Assembly (NCBI GenBank): GCA_946221975.1
Contig: CAMIGT010000134.1
Span: 1 to 5,273 of the forward strand
Source: an uncultured Blastococcus sp.
Lineage (GTDB): Bacteria; Actinomycetota; Actinomycetes; Mycobacteriales; Antricoccaceae
Direction of reading: 5' to 3'
Length of the DNA stretch: 5,273 nucleotides
Shown piece by piece: positions 1 through 5,273 of the stretch. Each line of letters starts with the position of its first letter. Position 1 is the stretch's first letter. A program made the position numbers and the translations under genes. The notes under the pieces were generated by a model. It was not told where the DNA came from. It ran no database searches and saw nothing but the letters and a program-made list of their open reading frames with translations.

Positions 1-282
1 GACGCGCTGGACTGGGCGGGGCGGGCGAAGTCGGCGCTGCGCGCGCTGCCCGCGATTTCCGACGCGGTGGTCGTCGGTGTACCTGACGCCGAATGGGGCG
101 AGCGCGTCGCGGCGCTTGTCGTGGGACCTCCGCGCGAGCTCGATGCACTGCGCGACGAGCTGCGCGGCGTACTCGAGAGCTTCGAGCTGCCGCGCGAGGT
201 GCGGTACGTCGACGCGGTGCCGCTTCAAGGCATCGGAAAGCCCGACCGGCAGGCAGCGAGGCGCGCGTTCACCGAGCGGTAG
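1..282 (+). CDS. menE: o-succinylbenzoate-CoA ligase MenE, C-terminal end (5' truncated by window)
   Basis: This is the last 93 codons of an AMP-forming acyl-CoA ligase; the frame is open from base 1 and ends at TAG 280-282. The visible part is the small C-terminal lid domain of the ANL superfamily. It has the usual VVVGVPDAEWGERV strand-turn segment (bases 67-108) and ends with the A10-type motif PLQGIGKPDR, whose Lys is the expected adenylation lysine. The wording 'GIGKxDR' followed by a short Arg/Ala-rich tail resembles actinobacterial MenE, which activates o-succinylbenzoate with ATP and CoA in menaquinone synthesis in the cytoplasm. The identification rests on the C-terminal tail and on neighbours (DUF4229, Lrp) that I recall near menaquinone genes. 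Another acyl-CoA synthetase remains possible because the core AMP-binding domain is outside the window. The gene is convergent with the next one. Confidence 0.8.
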   Translation, partial: DALDWAGRAKSALRALPAISDAVVVGVPDAEWGERVAALVVGPPRELDALRDELRGVLESFELPREVRYVDAVPLQGIGKPDRQAARRAFTER

Positions 283-297
283 CGCAACAACGCTCGG
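272..297. terminator. Possible hairpin at the menE stop codon
   Basis: Bases 272-278 (CCGAGCG) and 291-297 (CGCTCGG) form a perfect 7-bp inverted repeat around a 12-base loop that contains the menE stop codon. No T-run follows, so it is not a classical intrinsic terminator, though U-less hairpins are proposed to act in actinobacteria. The right arm is part of the first 21-bp repeat unit, so each later unit offers an alternative partner for the left arm. Confidence 0.3.
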
Positions 298-369
298 ATC
301 GCAGGAAATAACGCTCGGATCGCGGGAAATAACGCTCGGATCGGCGGAATTAACGCTCGGATCGCGGGG
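289..369. repeat. Four tandem copies of a 21-bp unit between convergent genes
   Basis: Units lie at 289-309, 310-330, 331-351 and 352-369 (the last incomplete). All four share the 13-base core AACGCTCGGATCG at 289, 310, 331 and 352. It is followed by GCAGGAAAT, GCGGGAAAT and GCGGAATT-like tails in copies 1 to 3, while copy 4 runs into coding DNA. Units 1 and 2 differ at one base. The array fills the gap between menE (stop at 282) and the minus-strand DUF4229 gene, and copy 4 encodes the end of that gene, its stop TAA being at 350-352. The 21-base period is a multiple of 3, so all frames repeat a 7-residue pattern, but no coding role is likely. Confidence 0.9.
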
Positions 370-781
370 TGTCGCGGCCGGTGGTGCGGAAGGCGTCCTT
401 CATGCTCAGCTGCGTGGCCTTGCGCTCTTCGATCCGCCGGGCCAGCTCGACCCGCCACACCTTCAGCAGGACGAACGACAGCGGGATCGAGATCAGCGCG
501 GCGGCCAGCAGGCCGGGCAGCCCACGGAAACCGAACGCCCAGAAGATCGCCCCGAGGATCACGAAGATGCCGAGGCGACCGACGGCGTAGGCGACCATCA
601 GGCCGGCGATCGGCTTGCTGTCGCCCTGGTCGGCCGCGGGCTCCGGCGCCGTCTGGTCGGGTTTGGTATCGCGGCCGGGGCCCTCGGCTGCGCCGGGCGC
701 GTCAGCGACATCAGCGATATCAGCGGTATGAGCCGAATCTGCGGTATCAGCGTCGGCGGCGTCAGGGTCGTGCTCGGTCAT
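350..781 (-). CDS. DUF4229-like small membrane protein
   Basis: This encodes a 143-residue protein of unknown function. Residues 1-55 are a hydrophilic, acidic, low-complexity region with Ala-Asp triplets (ADT, ADS, ADI, ADV around residues 11-27). Two hydrophobic segments follow, about residues 59-83 (AGLMVAYAVGRLGIFVILG...) and 88-107, split by a short RGLPG turn. The tail is basic and contains ELARRIEERKA. The AYAVGRLGIFVIL segment followed by a second helix with a SIPLS turn is what I recall of the actinobacterial DUF4229 family, which is usually shorter because the acidic N-terminus is often absent or brief. The ATG at 779-781 overlaps the stop of the Lrp gene (ATGA), and AAGGA five bases upstream lies inside the Lrp C-terminal codons, so translation is probably coupled. 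The last codons and TAA lie in the 21-bp repeat array. The family assignment is from memory of motif shape. Confidence 0.75.
   Translation of the reverse strand: MTEHDPDAADADTADSAHTADIADVADAPGAAEGPGRDTKPDQTAPEPAADQGDSKPIAGLMVAYAVGRLGIFVILGAIFWAFGFRGLPGLLAAALISIPLSFVLLKVWRVELARRIEERKATQLSMKDAFRTTGRDTPRSER
701..754. repeat. Degenerate 9-bp tandem repeat inside the DUF4229 gene
   Basis: Six 9-base units (GTCAGCGAC, ATCAGCGAT, ATCAGCGGT, ATGAGCCGA, ATCTGCGGT, ATCAGCGTC) run in frame through codons 10-27 of the minus-strand gene. They encode Ala-Asp-X triplets. It is a minisatellite-like coding repeat in a region predicted to be disordered, so length variation there would keep the frame. Confidence 0.75.
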
Positions 782-1302
782 GCTTTTCCTTCAGCGGACA
801 CCGCGGAGGTGTCGTCGGTCGCGGTCACGGTCTCGGGATCTGCCGCACCATTGTCCAGGCCGTCGTCGCCGCCGACTCGCCCCTCCCACTTGGTCGAGAG
901 CGCGATCGTCGTACGCGTCCGGGCGACGCCGGGAATCTGCTGGATCTGCATCAGCGTGTGCTCGAGGTCGGCGATCGTCGGCACCCGCACCTTGACGACA
1001 TACGACTCATCCCCCGCGACGAACATGCAGTCTTCGATCTCCGGCAGCCGACGCAACGACTCCAGCAGCGCCACGTCATCGTCGGCGCCACCGGAGATCC
1101 CGACCAGCGCCGTGACCCCAAGCCCGATCGCCTCCAGGCTCACCGACGCGTGATAGCCGGTGATGACGCCCGCCGCCTCAAGCTTGCCCACGCGATCGTG
1201 CACGGCCGGCGACGACAGCCCCACGGTGCGGCCGAGCTCGGCATAGCTCAGCCGTCCGGAGCGGCGAAGCAGCTCGATGAGCTTGGTATCGACCTCGTCC
1301 AC
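778..1302 (-). CDS. Lrp/AsnC-family transcriptional regulator
   Basis: This encodes a 174-residue protein from GTG 1300-1302. Residues 1-50 are the AsnC-type winged helix: VDEVDTKLIELLRRSGR leads into a helix-turn-helix at about 20-41 (SYAELGRTVGLSSPAVHDRV). Residues about 62-137 form the RAM effector and oligomerisation domain, with the characteristic CMFVAGDESYVVKVRV strand-turn-strand at 92-107. A 30-odd residue acidic, Ala/Thr/Asp-rich tail follows that the family does not require. These proteins bind DNA as dimers or octamers and often sense amino acids; the ligand here is unknown. I chose GTG 1302 because VDEVD matches the usual start of the family and GAGAGG lies four bases upstream. 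A longer start at GTG 1344 (188 residues) has no ribosome binding site and would add non-conserved residues. The gene overlaps the following DUF4229 gene by four bases. It is divergent from the small membrane-protein gene at 1392, which makes autoregulation and control of that gene plausible. Confidence 0.9.
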   Translation of the reverse strand: MDEVDTKLIELLRRSGRLSYAELGRTVGLSSPAVHDRVGKLEAAGVITGYHASVSLEAIGLGVTALVGISGGADDDVALLESLRRLPEIEDCMFVAGDESYVVKVRVPTIADLEHTLMQIQQIPGVARTRTTIALSTKWEGRVGGDDGLDNGAADPETVTATDDTSAVSAEGKA

Positions 1303-1325
1303 AGGGCCTCTCAGTAATCGCAATC

Positions 1326-1336
1326 GGTTCGGAACC
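1326..1336. promoter_or_regulatory. Small perfect palindrome in the divergent intergenic region
   Basis: GGTTC-G-GAACC is an 11-base perfect inverted repeat between the regulator gene and the divergent small membrane-protein gene. It lies just downstream of the minus-strand -10 candidate and near the -35 position of the + strand candidate, which suits an operator acting on both. Assigning it to the Lrp-type protein is inference, as Lrp operators are often longer and more AT-rich. Confidence 0.3.
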
Positions 1337-1342
1337 CCAACC

Positions 1343-1348
1343 ACTGTA
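1343..1348 (-). promoter_or_regulatory. Candidate -10 box for the Lrp/DUF4229 operon
   Basis: On the minus strand this reads TACAGT, fitting the actinobacterial TANNNT -10 pattern. It would start transcription near base 1336 and leave a leader of about 34 bases before GTG 1302. No convincing -35 hexamer is seen. The alternative GTG at 1344 would lie inside this box, which supports the shorter start. Confidence 0.3.
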
Positions 1349-1356
1349 CGACGGAC

Positions 1357-1362
1357 TAAAGT
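1357..1362 (+). promoter_or_regulatory. Candidate -10 box for the small membrane-protein gene
   Basis: TAAAGT fits TANNNT and lies 29 bases upstream of the ATG at 1392. Transcription would start near 1369 and include the ribosome binding site GGGAGG at 1381-1386, five bases before the start codon. There is no clear -35 hexamer. Confidence 0.35.
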
Positions 1363-1391
1363 GGAGTTGATCCGTTCGCCGGGAGGTCACC

Positions 1392-1634
1392 ATGTACCCA
1401 CTGATTGCAGCCCTCGTGGTGGTGGCCATTGTCGTGTTCATGTGGCGCTATCTCGACGCCTCGCCGCGCGCCGGCCGTCCGGAGCCGACCGATCGGCTGG
1501 CGACCCGGCCCCCGCGCCCGCAGCGGCCCAGGCGCGTCGTGCAGGTCGCGCCCGATGACGACCCCGAGTTCCTGAGCGAGCTGCGCCGGCGTATCTCCAA
1601 GCAGCGCTCCGAAGACGCCAGCGACGACAAGTAG
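1392..1634 (+). CDS. Small single-pass membrane protein, function unknown
   Basis: This encodes an 80-residue protein with a strong ribosome binding site (GGGAGG, spacer of five). Residues 2-20 are one hydrophobic helix (YPLIAALVVVAIVVFMW) at the very N-terminus with no cleavage motif, so it is probably a membrane anchor. Residues 21-50 are Pro/Arg-rich and positively charged, which suggests the tail is cytoplasmic. The C-terminus carries APDDDPEFLSELRRRI (53-68), an acidic-then-amphipathic segment that looks like a conserved interaction helix. I believe similar short membrane proteins with a DDDPEFL-type motif occur in actinobacteria, but I cannot name a family. It is divergent from the Lrp-type gene and may be one of its targets. 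It converges on the transglutaminase gene, and the 49 bases between them show no convincing terminator. Confidence 0.75.
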   Translation: MYPLIAALVVVAIVVFMWRYLDASPRAGRPEPTDRLATRPPRPQRPRRVVQVAPDDDPEFLSELRRRISKQRSEDASDDK

Positions 1635-1683
1635 CCCGCCGGGTCCGTCGGGAGCGCGAGTCCGCGAGTACGCCGTACCGTCC

Positions 1684-2598
1684 CTACGACTCGGCGCTGA
1701 GCGTGGCCGGCGCGTACTCCGACAACGGCGCCATGTCGACCGAGACCGACATCGACGACGATGTCGACTCGGTGTAGATGATCCCGCGCACCGGCGGAAC
1801 GTCGCGGTAGTCGCGGCCCCACGCCACGGTGGCATGCGCGTCGTCGCAGCGCTTGTCGTTGGTCGGGTCCTCCGCCAACCATCCCGCTCCGGGCACCCAG
1901 CAGGCAACCCAGGCGTGCGTGGCATCGGCCCCGACGAGCCGCGGCTTGCCCGGAGGCGGCACCGTGGCCAGATAGCCGCTGACGTAGCGCCCGGCCAGCC
2001 CCTGGCTGCGCAGGCACGCGATGAACAGCTGGGCGAAGTCCTGGCACACGCCGGCCCGCTTGACGAGTACGTCGGGCACTCGGGTCGTGACCGTGGTGGC
2101 GTCCTTGTTGTACTCGAAGTCGGTGTAGATGCGGTGGTTCAGGTCATCGACCGCCTCGCCGATCGGGCGCCCCGGCGGGAACGAGACCGCGGCGTACTCG
2201 GCGACCTCGGGCGTGATGTCGATCAGCTCGGACTCCAGCGTGAAGTCGACCGCCTGCCACGCATCCTCGTGGTCGCTGGTCATCGGCCGGCACTGCTCCC
2301 AGGGCTGCGCGAGCGCCTCCTGCCGGTAGTGCGGGTCGCGGACCTCCACCACGCTCACGCCGCTGACGTGCAGCTCACGATGCGGCGTGGTGACGTGGAA
2401 GTAGGTCGCGGCGTTGCCTTGGACGTCGTCGATCGAGTACTGGTCGGCCGGCTCCGGCGAGATCCTGGCCTCGTGCGCCAGGCAGGTCTGGTGCTCCATG
2501 TCGCGCGGGCGCATGTGGGTCAGCCCGTAGCTGTCGGTGACGTCGCCGCCTTCGTAGGTGTAGTCGGTCTTGTGCTCGATGCGGTACAGGCGGCTCAT
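1684..2598 (-). CDS. Transglutaminase-like cysteine enzyme of the ATP-grasp/alpha-E cluster
   Basis: This encodes a 304-residue protein. Residues 1 to about 85 match the bacterial transglutaminase N-terminal beta domain (YRIEHKTDYTYEGGDV start, then a MRPRD motif at 29-33). The papain-like transglutaminase core follows, with the full catalytic triad: Cys185 in RAGVCQDFAQ, His228 in DATHAWV and Asp244 in LAEDPTND. The family's closing motif GRDYRDVPPVRG is at 261-272. Length and motif order are normal for the COG1305-type proteins found beside alpha-E and circularly permuted ATP-grasp genes. Such proteins may act as amidases, peptidases or acyl-transferases, and the true reaction is unknown. 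There is no signal peptide, so it is probably cytoplasmic. Its ATG (2596-2598) overlaps the stop of the upstream gene as ATGA, so the two are probably translationally coupled and made in fixed proportion. Confidence 0.92.
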   Translation of the reverse strand: MSRLYRIEHKTDYTYEGGDVTDSYGLTHMRPRDMEHQTCLAHEARISPEPADQYSIDDVQGNAATYFHVTTPHRELHVSGVSVVEVRDPHYRQEALAQPWEQCRPMTSDHEDAWQAVDFTLESELIDITPEVAEYAAVSFPPGRPIGEAVDDLNHRIYTDFEYNKDATTVTTRVPDVLVKRAGVCQDFAQLFIACLRSQGLAGRYVSGYLATVPPPGKPRLVGADATHAWVACWVPGAGWLAEDPTNDKRCDDAHATVAWGRDYRDVPPVRGIIYTESTSSSMSVSVDMAPLSEYAPATLSAES

Positions 2599-5201
2599 CG
2601 CTTCTCACCCACTCTCGCGGTCCCCTCGAAGATCGGCTGCTGGTCGGCGGGCGGTCGCAGGTGTCGCCGGTAGATGGCCTCGGAGATCGACCCGACCGCG
2701 TCGTACAGCCGGGAGAGCAAGGCCTCCAGCTCGCGTCGCACTCCGTCCTCGTCCGGCTGCGAGAGCTGCACGACATCGACACCGCGCAGGATCGAGCTGG
2801 CGGCCTCGAGCGCCTGCTGGGTGGGCCCGCCCGGCTCGGGGTCGAAGGTGGGAATGTCGATCGCGAGCTTGTGCAGCGCGAAGGCGATCGAGCGCGGGTT
2901 GTTCTCGTCGAGCATCAACAGCTGCAGTACGCCGTCGATGTGCGCCCGCCCGCGGTAGCGGCGCCGGTAGGTCACGATGCTCTCGCTCGCCTTGAGCACC
3001 GCGTCGATGACCTGCGAGTCGGCGTACGGCGTGGTGCGCACCACGAGGGTGGACCGCAGCAGCGCGATGAGCGCGTTGGCTCGTTCGATCGCGCGTCCGG
3101 CCTCCAGCAGGTGCCAGCCCGGGTCGTGGATCATGTTGTCGTAGAAGATCCCCGACAGGCCAAGCAATCCGCGGTGCACGACCTCGGCGGAGTGCACCAG
3201 CTCCGAGCCGAGATCCTGCGGTGTACGGCGAAGCTGCGCGAGCGCCCGTTCGACCTCGGCCAGCACCATCCACACGTCGGCCGAGAACTGGTCGCGCACC
3301 TCCTGCAGCGCGCCGCTCAGGCGAGCGATCGACTGCGCGACCGTGCCGGTGCGACGTACGTCGACCATCAGCGAGTGGATCTCACGCAGCGGCGAGACGT
3401 CGGCGTCGAGGAACCCCGCATAGGTCATGCTCACCTGGGTCATGGCCTGGCGCATGGTGCGCAGCGCATCGCCTGCGCCGCCGCGCGGACTGGAGTGCAG
3501 GTCGCCGGTGATCTCGCGCACCGACAGCACCAGCCGGACGAGGTCTTCGGCGCGGGCGGAGTAACGCCCGATCCAGAACAGGTCGCTGAGCATGCGCGGC
3601 GTCATCGCCAGGAACGGGTCCGACGGCGGCGCTGACGGGCCGTCGTGCAGCCAGCCCGTCGCCGCCGGGTCCACGTCGTCGCCCAGCAGCACCCAGGTGT
3701 CCTTGGAGACGTGCGGCAGTGGGTCGCCGACGAACATCCCGAGCATCGACCCGCCGGCGCTCGCCGGAGCGTCCGGGACGCGAGCCAGCCCACCGGGCAG
3801 CACGGCGTACCCCTCGCCGGAGGATGCGACAAACCCGCGCAGCAGCACCGGGCGAGGCTCAAGCACGTCGCCTCGGGTGGTCGGCAGCTGGGACAGCGCG
3901 AGCAGCTCCTGGCCGGCGTACTCGTGGGGAGCGGCCTCGATACGCGCTCGCCACTCGTCGCGCTCGGTCGCGCTGAGGTTGCCGCCGTACACCGTGGGCC
4001 CGCGTTCGCGGTCGATCGGGCGCGGCACCAGCGAGTCGAGGTTGGCCAGCACGTGCGAGCGCTCGGCCGGATCGCCGCACCAGTACGTCGGGACGCTCGG
4101 CAACAGCAGGTCCTCATCGAGCAGCCGACGCGACAGCACCGGCAGCAACGCCATCAGCGCCGGGTTTTCCAGCACGCCGCTGCCGAGCCCATTCAGGATG
4201 CTCACGGTGCCGCGCCGCGCCGCGTCAACCAGGCCCGGGACGCCGAGGCGCGACCCGCCGCGCAGAAACAGCGGGTCGGTCCAGGTCGCATCGACGCGCC
4301 GGATGATCACGTCGACCGGGTCGAGCTCGCCCATCGACCGCATCCATACGCGGCCGTCGCGCATCGTCAGGTCGGAGCCTTCGACGAGCGGGTAGCCGAG
4401 CAAGGACGCCAGATATGCCTGGTCGAACGCCGTCTCGGACTGGGCACCCGGACTCAGCACCACGACCTTCGGCGAGTCGGTGCGCGGCGGCGCGGTGGCC
4501 TCGATGCCGGTGCGCAGCGCGTTGAAGAACGGCAGCAGGCGGGCGATCTGCACGTCCCGGTAGATCTCCGGGAAGAGCCGCGACATCACCCGCCGGTTCT
4601 CCATGGCGTACGCCGCACCGGAGGGCGCCTGCGTACGATCGCTCATCACGGTCCACTGCCCACCGGGGTCACGGCCGAGATCGGTCGCGCTCATCACGAG
4701 CTGATGCGCGCCGGGGACCTCGATTCCGTGGGCGTAGCGGACATAGCCGCCGTGCGCCATCACAATCGGCGTCGGGATCGTTCCGTCGGCCAGTAGCCGC
4801 TGCGCGCCGTAGATGTCGCGCAGCACCGCATCCAACAGCCGGGCCCGCTGTGCGAGGCCGATCTCCAGGCGCTCCCACTCGCCGGGTTGCAGCACCAGCG
4901 GCACCGCGTCGATCCGCCACGGCTCGGTGATCGACTCCGAGACCATGGCACCGGAGGCGTCGGTGTGGGTCTGGATGCGGTTGTACGTCGCTCCGTCGTC
5001 CTCGATCAGCCGAGCGGCGTCGTCGGCCAGCCGCGACAGGTGCGGGCCGGAGAGCCGACGCATCGCGCCGACAATCGGCGTCCAACCCTCGCGGAGCTCA
5101 CCGTCATCGACAACCTCGTCGTACGGCACGTCGCCGACGGCGGCCGCCGCATCGAGCGCGTACTGACGGCCTCGGGAGAGATACTCATCGAGCGCAGTCA
5201 C
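2595..5201 (-). CDS. Circularly permuted ATP-grasp / alpha-E (DUF403) fusion protein
   Basis: This encodes an 868-residue two-domain protein. Residues about 27-510 are the circularly permuted type-2 ATP-grasp domain (former DUF404/DUF407). It begins with a YDEV...REGW segment, then AVPLVLQPGEWERLEIGLAQRA (99-120), LRDIYGAQRLLADGTIP (127-143), APSGAAYAMENRRVMSRLFPE (192-212) and VDVIIRRVDATWTDP (296-310). NGLGSGVLENPAL (337-349), the late strand RPVLLRGFV (450-458) and SKDTWVLLGDD (499-509) complete it. Residues about 533-850 are the helical alpha-E domain, with LFWIGRYSARAEDLVRL (541-557), GWHLLEAGRAIERANALI (695-712) and YRRRYRGRAHIDGVLQLLMLD (745-765). ATP-grasp enzymes usually ligate a carboxylate to an amine through an acyl-phosphate; the substrate here is unknown. 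Stand-alone versions of both domains exist, and fused proteins of this size are also known. GTG 5199-5201 is the most upstream start, because an in-frame TAA lies at 5211-5213. The usual Lys/Gly-rich nucleotide loop appears altered around residue 394. Confidence 0.92.
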   Translation of the reverse strand: MTALDEYLSRGRQYALDAAAAVGDVPYDEVVDDGELREGWTPIVGAMRRLSGPHLSRLADDAARLIEDDGATYNRIQTHTDASGAMVSESITEPWRIDAVPLVLQPGEWERLEIGLAQRARLLDAVLRDIYGAQRLLADGTIPTPIVMAHGGYVRYAHGIEVPGAHQLVMSATDLGRDPGGQWTVMSDRTQAPSGAAYAMENRRVMSRLFPEIYRDVQIARLLPFFNALRTGIEATAPPRTDSPKVVVLSPGAQSETAFDQAYLASLLGYPLVEGSDLTMRDGRVWMRSMGELDPVDVIIRRVDATWTDPLFLRGGSRLGVPGLVDAARRGTVSILNGLGSGVLENPALMALLPVLSRRLLDEDLLLPSVPTYWCGDPAERSHVLANLDSLVPRPIDRERGPTVYGGNLSATERDEWRARIEAAPHEYAGQELLALSQLPTTRGDVLEPRPVLLRGFVASSGEGYAVLPGGLARVPDAPASAGGSMLGMFVGDPLPHVSKDTWVLLGDDVDPAATGWLHDGPSAPPSDPFLAMTPRMLSDLFWIGRYSARAEDLVRLVLSVREITGDLHSSPRGGAGDALRTMRQAMTQVSMTYAGFLDADVSPLREIHSLMVDVRRTGTVAQSIARLSGALQEVRDQFSADVWMVLAEVERALAQLRRTPQDLGSELVHSAEVVHRGLLGLSGIFYDNMIHDPGWHLLEAGRAIERANALIALLRSTLVVRTTPYADSQVIDAVLKASESIVTYRRRYRGRAHIDGVLQLLMLDENNPRSIAFALHKLAIDIPTFDPEPGGPTQQALEAASSILRGVDVVQLSQPDEDGVRRELEALLSRLYDAVGSISEAIYRRHLRPPADQQPIFEGTARVGEKR

Positions 5202-5207
5202 TCCGCC

Positions 5208-5213
5208 AGGTTA
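5208..5213 (-). promoter_or_regulatory. Candidate -10 box for leaderless transcription of the ATP-grasp operon
   Basis: On the minus strand this reads TAACCT, a TANNNT match ending exactly six bases before the GTG start at 5201. That is the spacing expected when transcription begins at the start codon itself, a common arrangement in actinobacteria. A GGCGGA sequence abuts the GTG with no spacer, so it is a poor ribosome binding site. No -35 hexamer is evident. The rest of 5202-5273 holds no gene I can support. Confidence 0.35.
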
Positions 5214-5273
5214 CGGGCGGTTCGCTCACGCTGCCGCCCGGGCCCTCCCGGTGCTCGAGCAGGCGCGAGCCAC

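Noticed and set aside
77..1153. Long + strand open frame (358 codons) running through the repeat array with a repeated ITLGSRE-like peptide
   Set aside because: It overlaps menE and is antisense to the DUF4229 and Lrp genes, whose domains are clear. The peptide repeat is only the 21-bp DNA repeat read in frame.
1303..1344. Longer N-terminus for the Lrp-type regulator from GTG 1344
   Set aside because: There is no ribosome binding site, the added residues are not family-like, and the codon would overlap a candidate -10 box. GTG 1302 has GAGAGG upstream and the usual VDEVD start.
1635..1683. Possible bidirectional terminator between the convergent small membrane-protein and transglutaminase genes
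   Set aside because: Only imperfect short arms (CCCGCC with GTCGGG, and GTACGCCGTAC) are present, with no T-run. This is not distinguishable from chance in GC-rich DNA.
1834..2673. + strand open frame opposite the transglutaminase gene
   Set aside because: The minus strand has an intact catalytic triad and family motifs. The antisense protein is rich in Arg, Val and Asp without any recognisable domain, as expected from high-GC shadow frames.
2661..4796. Large + strand open frames opposite the ATP-grasp/alpha-E gene (2661-3635, 3592-4395, 3645-4796)
   Set aside because: These are shadow frames in high-GC DNA: they overlap each other and are opposite strongly conserved minus-strand domains.
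5202..5273. C-terminal end of an upstream minus-strand gene, including a frame whose TGA would overlap the GTG start as GTGA
   Set aside because: All three minus frames read from the window edge, with stops at 5226-5228, 5198-5200 and 5185-5187. Local GC is too high for codon bias to choose, and no motif is recognisable in so few codons.

Overview
The window is high-GC (mostly G or C in third codon positions), has no foreign-looking stretch, and is densely packed. Together with a menaquinone-type MenE end, a DUF4229-like membrane protein and an Lrp/AsnC regulator, this suggests a chromosomal segment of an actinobacterium (Actinomycetota). The genus cannot be told from the sequence.

Left part (1-1634). 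The window opens inside the C-terminal end of an acyl-CoA ligase on the + strand, most likely MenE (o-succinylbenzoate-CoA ligase, menaquinone pathway). It converges on a two-gene minus-strand unit: an Lrp/AsnC-family regulator followed, with a 4-base ATGA overlap, by a small DUF4229-like membrane protein. The gap between menE and the DUF4229 gene is filled by four tandem copies of a 21-bp unit, the last of which supplies the end and stop codon of the DUF4229 gene. A short + strand gene for an 80-residue single-pass membrane protein starts divergently from the regulator gene. The gap between these two genes holds candidate back-to-back promoters and a small perfect palindrome.

Right part (1684-5273). 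A two-gene minus-strand operon, again with a 4-base ATGA overlap, encodes an 868-residue fusion of a circularly permuted ATP-grasp domain with an alpha-E (DUF403) domain, followed by a 304-residue transglutaminase-like cysteine enzyme. ATP-grasp, alpha-E and transglutaminase are a known conserved gene trio. It has been predicted from comparative genomics to make and process an unidentified peptide or amide-linked product, but its substrate is not established. This is the least understood system in the window. The last 72 bases hold a possible -10 box spaced for leaderless translation of the ATP-grasp gene.

No RNA genes, insertion sequences, CRISPR arrays or phage genes were seen.
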